Assembly (NCBI GenBank): GCA_000722615.1
Contig: JOKI01000021.1
Span: forward strand, 1-64,000
DNA: 64,000 bases
Direction of reading: 5' to 3'
From: Pseudorhizobium pelagicum
GTDB lineage: Bacteria; Pseudomonadota; Alphaproteobacteria; Rhizobiales; Rhizobiaceae
Made by a program: the position numbers and the translations under genes. Shown piece after piece: positions 46,698 to 56,035 of the stretch (position 1 is the first letter of the stretch; each line of letters opens with the position of its first letter). The notes beneath the pieces are model-generated. The model was not told the DNA's origin and did no database searches. It saw nothing but the letters and a program-made list of their open reading frames with translations.

Positions 46698-47231
46698 ATG
46701 ATCAGATCAACCGGCCCCGCAGGCGAGAAGCCGGACAGAACCGACTTGTCAGCCGAACACGGGGACGAAAACGCACCGCGCCTCATGCAGATGGCTCGAC
46801 GTAATAACCGCAGGAGACGGTGGGCCGCCAGAATGGTCACGGCTCTGTGTCTTCTGGCCGTCGTGCCCGGCGCGCATGCCCAGTCTGTTGAAGTCGAGAG
46901 CTTCGAGTACCTGTATGCTTCCGGCAGGGTGGTCCGGCTGACGGACATCGGATCGTCCCTGCCCAGCCCGGCGACGGCGTCCAGGCTCCAAACGCAATAT
47001 CCCGACATCGGCCCGATCCTCCTGTTCTGCACAGAACTCTCGGGTCCGCGCTTCGCCTATTTCGGTGGCGCCTTCTACAAGCTCAATGAAAAAGCGAGGC
47101 GGGAAGACGCGCGCGTCGTCACCAACGAAGGCCCGCAGGGGCTTCTGGACATCGACGAGCCGCCCTCCCCCCTGGCGGGAGACTTCAGGATGATCCTGAA
47201 CCTCGTGCGGGATGCGGGCGAAGGCTGCTGA
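46698..47231 (+). CDS. Hypothetical secreted protein
   Basis: 177 residues. GAAGGA lies 5 bases before the ATG. A basic segment RRNNRRRRWAAR is followed by a hydrophobic stretch MVTALCLLAVVPGAHA-QS, an exported signal with an unusually long N-region; an internal ATG at 46785 would give a normal one. The mature 110 residues (YLYASGRVVRLTDIGSSLPS, ILLFCTELSGPRFAYFGGAF) match no family I know. Confidence 0.6.
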   Translation: MIRSTGPAGEKPDRTDLSAEHGDENAPRLMQMARRNNRRRRWAARMVTALCLLAVVPGAHAQSVEVESFEYLYASGRVVRLTDIGSSLPSPATASRLQTQYPDIGPILLFCTELSGPRFAYFGGAFYKLNEKARREDARVVTNEGPQGLLDIDEPPSPLAGDFRMILNLVRDAGEGC

Positions 47232-47253
47232 CGGCACACCCTGTGCCGTTGCC

Positions 47254-47487
47254 CTAGAACCGGATGACCGAGACGAACGGGACGGTGGCAATCACGGTGC
47301 CGTCTTCCGCGGTGATCTCGAAGGCCCTGCCGTCGATGATCTCGTCGCGCAGAACCGCCTCGGCAACCATTTCCCGGGCAGACGACATGGCTTCCTGCTG
47401 GGCGTCCTCGTGACACGCGAAATCGGCGCCCTCGATGTCCCGCTCGAGGACGCCTCCTTCCCGAATATGAAAATAATATCTGGCCAT
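47254..47487 (-). CDS. DUF6894-type small protein
   Basis: 77 residues beginning MARYYFHIREGGVLERDIEG and containing GADFACHEDAQQEAMSSARE. This pattern (ARYYFHI at the start, acidic linker, helix, then a beta strand V-I-A-T-V-P-F) belongs to a family of short proteins common in Hyphomicrobiales, function unknown. It is a single gene between hypothetical neighbours. Confidence 0.8.
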   Translation of the reverse strand: MARYYFHIREGGVLERDIEGADFACHEDAQQEAMSSAREMVAEAVLRDEIIDGRAFEITAEDGTVIATVPFVSVIRF

Positions 47488-47594
47488 GGTACCGCAGAAC
47501 CACGATCCTCTCTGGAGGTTCCTGCGTCGAGGACATCTTTGGAGGCAGCGTCCGATCTATGTCCTGCTCGCCCTGCAGCAGGCAAAACGGCAGA

Positions 47595-47867
47595 TCAGGC
47601 GGGCCAGTAGATGTCGGACCGGAAGTCGGGCGGGATCGTTGCCAACCCGCCCAGCGTCTTGGCGACGAACTCGATCTGGAGGGCGCGGTAGTGAATGTCG
47701 CGGGGCATGGGAATGCCGGTTGCCATCTGCCGGCCTCGCCAGCGGTCGTAGCCCAGCCGGCGCAGGCGCCGCTCCGCCTCTCTCTCGACATCGGCCCGCT
47801 GTGGCGCCTGTAGTTCGAAATCCGCGTGGAGGGTCGCCAACCCGCCATCGATCACTCTCAGGTTCAT
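47595..47867 (-). CDS. Hypothetical protein, 90 aa
   Basis: MNLRVIDGGLATLHADFELQ starts after a GAGG ribosome site; the rest has helical, Arg-rich character (EREAERRLRRLGYDRWRGRQ) and ends FRSDIYWPA. I do not recognise a family. It is likely cytoplasmic. Confidence 0.55.
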   Translation of the reverse strand: MNLRVIDGGLATLHADFELQAPQRADVEREAERRLRRLGYDRWRGRQMATGIPMPRDIHYRALQIEFVAKTLGGLATIPPDFRSDIYWPA

Positions 47868-48030
47868 GTCCGTCCTCTTCACCCCGAAGGCAGAGTCGGT
47901 GATTCTCCGGCGTGGCGGCAATGGCGACTTCTCACCGGTGAAACTTGCGATGGACCGTAAACCTGCTAAAATCGGGGATCGATCGGCGGGGAGGACTGCG
48001 GATCGGCCAATTGCGGAGGAGGAAGCCGCG

Positions 48031-48135
48031 ATGCACTACCTGGAATTCGTGACGGCGCTCAATCCGTTCGTGCTCGCCATTCTGGCGCTCGCGATCGTCT
48101 GCGGCTGCTATGACCGGTGGCTCCTGCCGAAGTAG
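48031..48135 (+). CDS. 34-residue single-helix membrane protein
   Basis: An ATG at 48031 preceded by GGAGGAGG encodes MHYLEFVTALNPFVLAILAL then AIVCGCYDRWLLPK and a TAG. The strong ribosome site and one clear transmembrane helix with a basic end argue that it is translated. It precedes exoD on the same strand by about 90 bases. No function is known. Confidence 0.6.
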   Translation: MHYLEFVTALNPFVLAILALAIVCGCYDRWLLPK

Positions 48136-48223
48136 GAGATCGGCAGAAGCCGGTGATCGGCTGTTTTCCGGAGCCCTCAATGCTGCTATTCATCCACTCG
48201 CCGGAGACGACAGGAGTGTGGAC

Positions 48224-48865
48224 GTGCAGGACGGTTTGGAATTCAAAGACAGCTCGGCCTCGCTGAGCGAGACGCTGAGAGGCGTGATCTCGAAAATCTC
48301 GGGCTCATCCGTGACACTTCGCGCCCTGATGGCGGAGGTCGGCGAGCACGGCCTTCTGCTGATGTGCGCCCTGGCCTCCCTGCCCTTCCTGATCCCGGTT
48401 TCGATTCCGGGCGTCAGCACGGTGTTCGGCTTCGCCATCATCCTGATCAGCCTGTCGGTCGCCTTCAATCGGCTGCCCTGGATGCCCCGCCAGATTCTTG
48501 ACCGGAAGCTGGACACCACCAAGCTGGTCCCGGCGCTGGAGAAGGGCGCCGCTCTCGTGTCGCGGCTCGATGCCTACCTCAAGCCCCGGATGTCGGGATT
48601 CGTGGCGGGCGCCGTGATGAACCGCATCAATGGCCTGGCGATTGCGTTCGGCGGTGTGCTTCTGATGTTTCCACTCGGCCTCATTCCGCTCTCCAACACG
48701 CTGCCGGGGATTGCGATTCTGCTGCTGACGACGGGAATGATCCAGCGCGACGGGCTGATCGTCGCGGCCGGATATGGTTTTCTGGCCATCACGGTGATCT
48801 ATTTCGTGGTGCTCGGCCTGATGGCCTACGGCGCCGGTCAGGGCCTCGCCGCGATGTTCGCCTAG
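48224..48865 (+). CDS. exoD: ExoD-family exopolysaccharide protein
   Basis: 213 residues. The ExoD family pattern is clear: the cytoplasmic start LSETLRGVISKISGSSVTLR, then hydrophobic segments ALASLPFLIPVSIPGVSTVF and GVLLMFPLGLIPLSNTLPGI. In Sinorhizobium exoD affects exopolysaccharide, alkaline sensitivity and nodule invasion. No ATG fits; a GTG at 48224 with CAGGAG 7 bases upstream is proposed. Its stop overlaps that of the convergent small membrane gene by four bases. Confidence 0.87.
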   Translation: MQDGLEFKDSSASLSETLRGVISKISGSSVTLRALMAEVGEHGLLLMCALASLPFLIPVSIPGVSTVFGFAIILISLSVAFNRLPWMPRQILDRKLDTTKLVPALEKGAALVSRLDAYLKPRMSGFVAGAVMNRINGLAIAFGGVLLMFPLGLIPLSNTLPGIAILLLTTGMIQRDGLIVAAGYGFLAITVIYFVVLGLMAYGAGQGLAAMFA

Positions 48866-49122
48866 CCGTTTGGCTTTTGGCGGCGGCGCTGCCACCAGAT
48901 CGTCGCACGCCGCCGCCTGCGCCTGACGAAGTGCAGGTCATGCGACAAGACGATGATGCCGAGCGGCAGCATCCAGAATCCGAGGATCGGCAGGAATCCG
49001 AGGGTGCCGCCGGTGATCAGGCCGGTGCCGATCGCAATGCGCCCGACGCGCGACCGGGGCATGGGTATGTCCCAGGAGCCAAGCGCGAGCTTGCCGCTCT
49101 TTGGATCCATCCCGAAGCGCAT
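48862..49122 (-). CDS. Small membrane protein, PGPGW-type
   Basis: 86 residues. The glycine-rich hydrophobic stretch IAIGTGLITGGTLGFLPILG, continuing FWMLPLGIIVLS, is the two-helix pattern of the PGPGW transmembrane family; it ends with an Arg-rich tail (VRRRRRRATIWWQRRR). A TTG at 49146 would add eight residues. Function unknown; it is convergent with exoD. Confidence 0.7.
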   Translation of the reverse strand: MRFGMDPKSGKLALGSWDIPMPRSRVGRIAIGTGLITGGTLGFLPILGFWMLPLGIIVLSHDLHFVRRRRRRATIWWQRRRQKPNG

Positions 49123-49296
49123 CGATTTCCGTTTCGTCGTCGTCAAATCCGTCTGCCTCGCAACTCAAGCCGTGCCGGCTCCAGATGGGGCGATCTCCCG
49201 CGCAAAACAAGCAAGCAGAACTTTTTTAGAAAAAGCGCTTGGCAAACGGTCAAAGCATTTGTATTACCCCGCTCGACGCCGCCACCGAGCGGTTGT

Positions 49297-49371
49297 TCCC
49301 TGGTAGCTCAGCGGTAGAGCATTCGACTGTTAATCGACAGGTCGCCGGTTCGAATCCGGCCCGGGGAGCCA
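49297..49371 (+). tRNA. tRNA-Asn (anticodon GTT)
   Basis: TCCCTGG pairs with CCGGGGA; D arm AGCTCAGCGGTAGAGC; anticodon loop CTGTTAA (GTT); T loop GTTCGAATC; CCA encoded at 49369-49371. Length 75 nt. Confidence 0.97.
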
Positions 49372-49630
49372 ACTTTTCTAGAAGCGTCTGTTTCTTTTCA
49401 GAAATGTGAGACAGGCGCTTTCTTCCCCACCTCTCCTCCACACTTTTGATTGATGGCTGCCGGTGCCGGCAGAGCGCGCCGCGGCGCGACGGGCCGCTTC
49501 TGACCCAATCGCTGTTTCCGCATCCCTCGCACGCTCGGCTTCTCTTGGCATCAAACGCCTGCGTCGGCTCCAAACCCTTGGAAACGCGGGCGCGAAACCC
49601 ACATGGTGTTGCCGAACAGGAGGAATCGAG

Positions 49631-50008
49631 ATGGGCTTATTCGACGGACTGCTCGGCCATGGATCTACGGTAGATCCCGCCGACCTCAACAAACGCCTCG
49701 ACGGTGTCCTGATCGAGGGCGAGACACCGCAGCTTGCCTTCAAGATCATCAGGGACTTCTTCGTCTTCACCCAGCACCGCGTCATCCTCGTCGACATCCA
49801 GGGCATGACCGGCAGCAAGGTCGACTACACCTCGATCCCTTACCGCGCTGTCACACGCTTTGCCGTGGAGACGGCCGGCACGTTCGACCTCGATTCGGAG
49901 TTGAAGATCTGGGTCTCGGGCACGAGCGAGCCGATCAGCAAAACCCTGAAGAAGGGAACGGATGTGCGGGGCATTCAGCGGGCGCTGGCGACGGGGGTGC
50001 TGCGGTAG
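49631..50008 (+). CDS. PH-domain protein (bacterial PH, DUF1696-like)
   Basis: 125 residues. MGLFDGLLGHGSTVDPADLN is followed by LAFKIIRDFFVFTQHRVILV and VDYTSIPYRAVTRFAVETAG, the seven-strand pattern of bacterial PH-like domains (YvbH-type). These small soluble proteins may bind lipid or protein partners; the function is not known. GAGGAATCGAG precedes the ATG at good distance. Confidence 0.85.
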   Translation: MGLFDGLLGHGSTVDPADLNKRLDGVLIEGETPQLAFKIIRDFFVFTQHRVILVDIQGMTGSKVDYTSIPYRAVTRFAVETAGTFDLDSELKIWVSGTSEPISKTLKKGTDVRGIQRALATGVLR

Positions 50009-50059
50009 GCGGTGCGTCAACTTGTCAGATGTCAAGTTCAAGGGGCGCTCCCCATCTAG

Positions 50060-50178
50060 CTCAGGTCGCTGTCGCACTCCTCCTCCCAGTGCCCGCGGCA
50101 TCGATTGGCGCCGCCCTTCCTCCCAAGCCGCCAATTACCATCAAGCCCGGTGCCCCTCCCGCACCGGGCTTTTTTTTC
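50060..50178 (+). ncRNA. Second probable sRNA with three anti-Shine-Dalgarno hairpin loops (alpha-r14/NfeR1-like)
   Basis: Three hairpins are visible: GCACT-CCTCCTCCC-AGTGC at 50074-50092; ATTGGCG / CGCCAAT at 50104-50135 with CCTTCCTCCC in the loop; and an 11-bp stem at 50143-50171 with loop CCCTCCC followed by a T run. The design is the same as in the transcript near 14190, but the stems differ in sequence. The repeated CU-rich loop is the shared feature. No coding frame fits. The 5' end is approximate. The last hairpin also ends the PH-domain gene transcript. Confidence 0.65.
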
Positions 50179-50394
50179 ACCGAAGCTATGGCGCGCTCCA
50201 CTGAAGGGGCCGGCACCGTCTCGAACGTGACCGGCCCGGCCATTGTCCGGGCGGACATTTCAACCTCCGGCAAGGCTGCCAACGGCAGATGAATGAGTAA
50301 AATCTACATTAGCAGGAACAAGTTTCCTCGCTGACGGTTAGATCGCCGTACTCAACATCAGGCCGAATGCACGGCCATCCTCGGAGGAATAAGA

Positions 50395-50715
50395 ATGTTT
50401 GCCAAGCTTCTCACCGTCTCTGCCTTCACTCTCGCTCTTGCCTCAGGCGCGCTTGCCCAGACGAACAGCGGCGGGGGAAGTGATTCCAGCGGAGGCTCGA
50501 CAGGTGGTGGATCCACTGGTGAGTCTTCCAGCGATACGGGTGGATCCGGAAGCAACAGTGGCTCTACCGATGGTAGCTCCGCCAATAGCGGCAGCAACAC
50601 CAGCAACAGCAACAGCACGTCGACCCGTGACGACGATCGTTGCACCGAAACGAGCGCGGAAAAGACCACGTCCACCCCGAGCGGGACGATCCCGGAAGCA
50701 GCTTGCCCCGAGTGA
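50395..50715 (+). CDS. Small secreted Ser/Gly-rich protein
   Basis: 106 residues. A signal peptide (MFAKLLTVSAFTLALASGAL-AQ) is followed by about 55 residues composed almost only of Ser, Gly, Thr, Asn and Asp, and then a short Cys-containing tail (DDDRCTETSAEKTTSTPSG to EAACPE) with two Cys. GGAGG lies 8 bases before the ATG. Such proteins are periplasmic or released; the function is unknown. Confidence 0.75.
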   Translation: MFAKLLTVSAFTLALASGALAQTNSGGGSDSSGGSTGGGSTGESSSDTGGSGSNSGSTDGSSANSGSNTSNSNSTSTRDDDRCTETSAEKTTSTPSGTIPEAACPE

Positions 50716-50735
50716 TCTGGCGATAGATTGATGTG

Positions 50736-50766
50736 AAAAGGCCGGTGTCATCACCGGCCTTTTTTC
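50736..50766 (+). terminator. Terminator after the Ser/Gly-rich gene
   Basis: AAAAGGCCGGTG-TCAT-CACCGGCCTTTT followed by further T residues. Confidence 0.92.
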
Positions 50767-50901
50767 TTTCTCTGGACACATCAGACGCAGGAGGAGAAAA
50801 TTTCCGCGATCGGGTGATAACTGAGGCAGCTATTTCTTGTCGCCGACCGCTTGTCCGCAGAGAACACGGAATCTACATCTAGCCCAACAGAAGGCTTCAC
50901 C

Positions 50902-51939
50902 ATGACCCTCGACACCTCCGTTCTCGGTACCATCGGCAACACACCGCTCATCCGCCTGAAGAAGGCGTCGGAAGAGACAGGCTGCGATATCTTCGGCAAG
51001 GCGGAGTTCCTCAATCCCGGCCAATCCGTCAAGGATCGCGCGGCTCTGTTCATCATTCGCGACGCCGAACGCAAAGGGCTGCTCCGGCCCGGCGGCATCA
51101 TTGTCGAGGGAACCGCCGGCAACACCGGCATCGGCCTGACGCTGGTGGCGAAGGCCCTCGGCTATCGCACCGTCATCGTCATCCCCGAGACCCAGAGCCA
51201 GGAGAAGAAGGATGCCCTGCGCCTTCTGGGCGCCGAACTGGTCGAGGTCCCGGCGGTCCCCTACAGGAACCCCAACAACTACGTTAAGGTGTCAGGACGC
51301 CTCGCGGAGCAGTTGGCGAAGAGCCATCCCGCCGGTGCCATCTGGGCGAACCAGTTCGACAATGTCGCCAACCGCGAGGCGCATGTGGGGGCAACCTCCA
51401 CCGAGATCTTCGAGCAGACCGACGGCAAGGTGGACGGCTTCATCTGCGCCGTCGGCTCCGGCGGCACGCTTGCCGGCGTTGCCCAGGGTCTGCGGGCCAG
51501 GAAGCCGGGTGTGAAGATCGGCCTGGCGGATCCCGAGGGTGCCTCGCTCTATGAGTATTACGCCCATGGCGAGCTGAAGTCGGAAGGCTCCTCGATCACC
51601 GAAGGCATCGGCCAAGGCCGCATCACGGCAAACCTGGAGGGCTTCAAGCCCGACTATGCCTATCGCATCTCGGATTCCGAGGCGCTGCCGCTGATCTTCG
51701 ATCTGGTCGAGCATGAGGGCCTTTGCCTCGGCGGGTCCTCCGGCATCAACATCGCCGGTGCGATGCGGCTTGCACGCGATCTCGGACCGGGGCATACCAT
51801 CGTCACCATCCTGTGCGACTACGGCAATCGCTATCAGTCGAAGCTCTTCAACCCGGACTTCCTGCGCTCCAAGGGACTGCCGGTGCCGGAATGGCTGACG
51901 ACGAAGACCGACATTGCCGTTCCCTTCGAGACAGTCTGA
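50902..51939 (+). CDS. cysK: Cysteine synthase (O-acetylserine sulfhydrylase A)
   Basis: 345 residues, a fold-type II PLP enzyme. Lys44 in GQSVKDRAALF forms the Schiff base; EGTAGNTGIGL (69-79) binds the phosphate; GGSSGIN appears near the C-terminus. It makes cysteine from O-acetylserine and sulfide. The chain is about 25 residues longer than the E. coli enzyme, with the extra part at the C-terminus. AGAAGG precedes the ATG. It leads a close run with alaX and sseA. Confidence 0.93.
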   Translation: MTLDTSVLGTIGNTPLIRLKKASEETGCDIFGKAEFLNPGQSVKDRAALFIIRDAERKGLLRPGGIIVEGTAGNTGIGLTLVAKALGYRTVIVIPETQSQEKKDALRLLGAELVEVPAVPYRNPNNYVKVSGRLAEQLAKSHPAGAIWANQFDNVANREAHVGATSTEIFEQTDGKVDGFICAVGSGGTLAGVAQGLRARKPGVKIGLADPEGASLYEYYAHGELKSEGSSITEGIGQGRITANLEGFKPDYAYRISDSEALPLIFDLVEHEGLCLGGSSGINIAGAMRLARDLGPGHTIVTILCDYGNRYQSKLFNPDFLRSKGLPVPEWLTTKTDIAVPFETV

Positions 51940-51945
51940 GACCCC

Positions 51946-52683
51946 ATGCCCGTTGCTGCCCTCTTCCGAGACGATTTCTATCTGAAGACCGCCGAAGCCA
52001 CCGTCACCGCCGTCCACGAGGATGGCGGGATAGAACTCGACCAGACATGCTTTTATGCGACCTCCGGAGGGCAGCCCGGGGATACGGGTCATCTGGAGCG
52101 CGCAGACGGCAGCCGCATCCAGCTTGGACAGACCAGGCATGGCGCCAGCAAGGACATCATCCTCCACATGCCGCTCGACGGGCAGCCGCAGCCCTTCGTC
52201 GGCGAGCGGCTCAAGCTCGCCATCGACTGGGATCGCCGCCACCGCCTGATGCGCATGCACACGGCCTGCCATCTCCTGTCCGTGGTCTGCCCGCACCCGA
52301 TCACGGGCGCTGCCGTCGGCGAAGATGATTCCCGCGTCGACTTCGACATGAGCGAGACGATCGACAAGGACGCGGTGACGGCGCAGCTGATGGCGCTCGT
52401 GAATGCGGATCATCCGGTCTATCTCCAGTGGATCACCGACGAGGAGCTTGCAGCCAATCCGGGCATCGTGAAATCGAAGAACGTTCGCCCTCCCGTCGGG
52501 CTCGGACGCGTCAGCCTGGTCTGCATCGGCGACAACTCCAGCGTTGACAGCCAGCCCTGCGGCGGCACACATGTGGCCCGGACCGGAGAGATCGGCGCCA
52601 TCCACATTGCCAAGATCGAAAAGAAGGGCAAGGAGAACCGGCGGTTCCGCATTCGCTTCGGCGAAGCTCCGGCGGAAACCTGA
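51946..52683 (+). CDS. Alanyl-tRNA editing protein (AlaX family)
   Basis: 245 residues, the free-standing form of the AlaRS editing domain. Zinc ligands are His105 and His109 (MHTACHLLS) and Cys205 and His209 (QPCGGTHV); the substrate motif FYATSGGQPGDTGHL lies at 36-50. It hydrolyses Ser-tRNA-Ala and Gly-tRNA-Ala. The start lies 6 bases after cysK, so the two are co-transcribed. Coupling serine-consuming synthesis to an enzyme that clears serine mischarging is suggestive. Confidence 0.92.
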   Translation: MPVAALFRDDFYLKTAEATVTAVHEDGGIELDQTCFYATSGGQPGDTGHLERADGSRIQLGQTRHGASKDIILHMPLDGQPQPFVGERLKLAIDWDRRHRLMRMHTACHLLSVVCPHPITGAAVGEDDSRVDFDMSETIDKDAVTAQLMALVNADHPVYLQWITDEELAANPGIVKSKNVRPPVGLGRVSLVCIGDNSSVDSQPCGGTHVARTGEIGAIHIAKIEKKGKENRRFRIRFGEAPAET

Positions 52684-52705
52684 CGCCAACAAAATGAGGA
52701 TGCCC

Positions 52706-53569
52706 ATGACCCAGTCCAGCCGTTTCGTCGTTTCGTCCGAATGGCTCGAGGGGGAGCTCGGCAGCCCCGACCTGCGCATCGTCGACGCCTCCTTCTACCT
52801 TCCCGCCCAGAAGCGGGATGCGGACGCCGAGTATGCGGCGGGCCATATTCCGGGCGCCGTCCGTTTCGATCACGACAGGATTGCCGACCATTCCACCGAT
52901 CTGCCGCACATGGTGCCCTCGCCCGCGGCGTTCGCGGAGGCGGTCGGCAAGATGGGAATCAGCGAGACCGACCGGATCGTCATCTACGATGGGCCCGGCA
53001 TCTTTTCCGCCCCGCGCGGCTGGTGGCTGTTCCGCGTCATGGGCGCCCAGAACGTCTTGGTTCTCGATGGCGGCCTCGATGGCTGGCGGCGCGAGGGCCG
53101 ACCGCTCGAAACCACCGTTCCAACGCCCGAAGAACGCCTGTTCACGCCGGCCCTGCAGCCGGAAAAGGTCATCGATCTCGACACGATGAGACTGATCGTC
53201 GATGCCGGTACCATACAGATCGCCGACGCTCGCGGCGCGGCGCGCTTCGAGGGAACGGAGCCGGAGCCGCGTCAGGGGCTTCGGTCCGGACATATGCCCG
53301 GCGCCCGCAACCTGCCGTCCAATCTGTTTTCCGCCGAGGGCAAGCTGAAGCCCGTGCCGGAGCTGCGCGCGATTCTGGAAGGCGCCGGCCTCGATCTCGA
53401 CCGTCCAGTGGTGACGAGCTGCGGCTCGGGCGTCACGGCCGCGATCATCACGCTTGCGCTCCACTCCGTGGGGCACGAGGACAATGCACTTTATGACGGG
53501 TCGTGGACGCAGTGGGGTGGACACTCCGACACGCCGGTCGTCACCGGTCCCGCAGCGGACAGGACCTGA
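52706..53569 (+). CDS. sseA: 3-mercaptopyruvate sulfurtransferase
   Basis: 287 residues with two rhodanese domains; the catalytic loop is TSCGSGVTA with Cys239, the CGSGV form of mercaptopyruvate enzymes, not the CRKGV of thiosulfate enzymes. It moves sulfur from mercaptopyruvate to acceptors. The ATG at 52706 is preferred over two earlier ones because GAGGA lies just before it. It is 22 bases after alaX and four bases before the GNAT gene. Confidence 0.94.
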   Translation: MTQSSRFVVSSEWLEGELGSPDLRIVDASFYLPAQKRDADAEYAAGHIPGAVRFDHDRIADHSTDLPHMVPSPAAFAEAVGKMGISETDRIVIYDGPGIFSAPRGWWLFRVMGAQNVLVLDGGLDGWRREGRPLETTVPTPEERLFTPALQPEKVIDLDTMRLIVDAGTIQIADARGAARFEGTEPEPRQGLRSGHMPGARNLPSNLFSAEGKLKPVPELRAILEGAGLDLDRPVVTSCGSGVTAAIITLALHSVGHEDNALYDGSWTQWGGHSDTPVVTGPAADRT

Positions 53570-53573
53570 ACGC

Positions 53574-54131
53574 ATGGCCAAGATACCCACGCCCCTGACG
53601 GCGCATGTCACCCAGCTCGAGATGACGGCGCCGCCCAAGGCTTCGCTTCCGGTGCCCGTGAACCTGCAGACGGCCGTCATCCGGGCGCCGGACATCCCGT
53701 TGCATTTCTACCGCTATCTCTACCGGCAGGTCGGCAAGCGCTGGCACTGGTACAACCGGCTGAAGATGACCGACGAGCAGCTGGCAGCCATCATCCACAA
53801 CCCTCGGGTTTCGGTGACCGTGCTCTACGTCAACGGCGCGCCGGCCGGCTTCTTCGAATTGTCGAAGGAAAGCGGCGACTGGACCGAACTCTCCTATTTC
53901 GGCCTCTTCGAACATGCCATTGGGCTCGGGATCGGCAAATGGTTCCTGCTGCAGGCGCTCTACGCCGCCTGGCAGGACATGCCGCAGAAGGTGACGGTGA
54001 CGACCAACACGCTGGATCATCCGCGGGCGCTGCAGCTCTACCAGATGATGGGGTTTGAGCCCGTGTCGACCAGCGAAGCCATCGTGCAGCCGATGACCGA
54101 CAAAGAGCTGTTGAAGGTGCTCGACGGCTAA
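53574..54131 (+). CDS. GNAT-family N-acetyltransferase
   Basis: 185 residues. The acetyl-CoA loop region (ELSYFGLFEHAIGLGIGKWF) and the C-terminal half NTLDHPRALQLYQMMGFEPV are GNAT motifs A and B. The substrate is unknown. It is the last gene of the cysK-alaX-sseA run, which suggests a role in amino-acid or thiol metabolism. Confidence 0.87.
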   Translation: MAKIPTPLTAHVTQLEMTAPPKASLPVPVNLQTAVIRAPDIPLHFYRYLYRQVGKRWHWYNRLKMTDEQLAAIIHNPRVSVTVLYVNGAPAGFFELSKESGDWTELSYFGLFEHAIGLGIGKWFLLQALYAAWQDMPQKVTVTTNTLDHPRALQLYQMMGFEPVSTSEAIVQPMTDKELLKVLDG

Positions 54132-54205
54132 CTTCGCAGGAATCGGGTGGCTGGTCCGGTAGCAATCATGATGGATGAGCGGGTCCAACACGGAGACCGC
54201 CCATC

Positions 54206-54679
54206 ATGCCCCCGCTGATCTTTACCGCCATGCCCACCGAACATGCCCATGCGCTGCAGTCCGGAGCCGATGACGCCTATGGGCGCCGGCCGGAGCGGAT
54301 GGTGTCAACGGGCGGCGGCATGCCGTGCCGCCACTGCCTCGACCATATTGCGGAAGGCGCGGATATGCTCGTTGTCGCCTACCGTCCGTTTCCTGCGCTG
54401 CAGCCCTATGCGGAAACGGGGCCGATCTTCCTGCATGCGGAAGCATGCCCGCGTTACGCGGCGACCGAAGTGCCGCCGCCGATCCTCGCCACCAGTCCCG
54501 ACTTCATTCTCCGCGGCTACGGGGCGGACGACCGCATCGTCTATGGCACAGGGGCAGTCACACTGCAGGAGAACATCGTCTCGCGTGCGGATGAGCTGCT
54601 GGCGCGGGCGGATGTCGCCTATGTCCACGTCCGCTCGGCGCGCAACAATTGCTATCAGTGCCGGGTAGACCGGGCCTGA
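54206..54679 (+). CDS. DUF1203-family protein
   Basis: 157 residues. PCRHCLDHIAEGADMLVVAY (with a CxxC), GPIFLHAEACPRYA and VAYVHVRSARNNCYQCRVDR are the landmarks of this small cytoplasmic family of unknown function. Several conserved Cys and His residues suggest metal or redox use. It is separated from the GNAT gene by 74 bases. Confidence 0.85.
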   Translation: MPPLIFTAMPTEHAHALQSGADDAYGRRPERMVSTGGGMPCRHCLDHIAEGADMLVVAYRPFPALQPYAETGPIFLHAEACPRYAATEVPPPILATSPDFILRGYGADDRIVYGTGAVTLQENIVSRADELLARADVAYVHVRSARNNCYQCRVDRA

Positions 54680-54766
54680 CCGACGTCAGCCGTTTGAACT
54701 CCAACCCGCGATCTGCTGCGGCAGGCAGGGCGGCCGTCATCGCAGCCGCCCTGCCCTCCCCAACCG

Positions 54767-55885
<1,119 letters not shown>

Positions 55886-56035
55886 GCAGCGTTCCTCTCC
55901 TCTGATGGCATTCCGCCAGTTGTTCTGAGGATGAAACCAGACCAAAAAACGCAAGCAATGTCCTTGCGAAGGTGGATTGGCTTCGGCCGGATTTTCGTGG
56001 ATATTTGCAAGGTGACGCCAGCTTTCCGGAGATAC

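Noticed and set aside
46418..47032. 204-residue minus frame overlapping the secreted-protein gene
   Set aside because: Part has protein-like composition, but there is no ribosome site or family, and it overlaps a better frame; kept only as a possible remnant.
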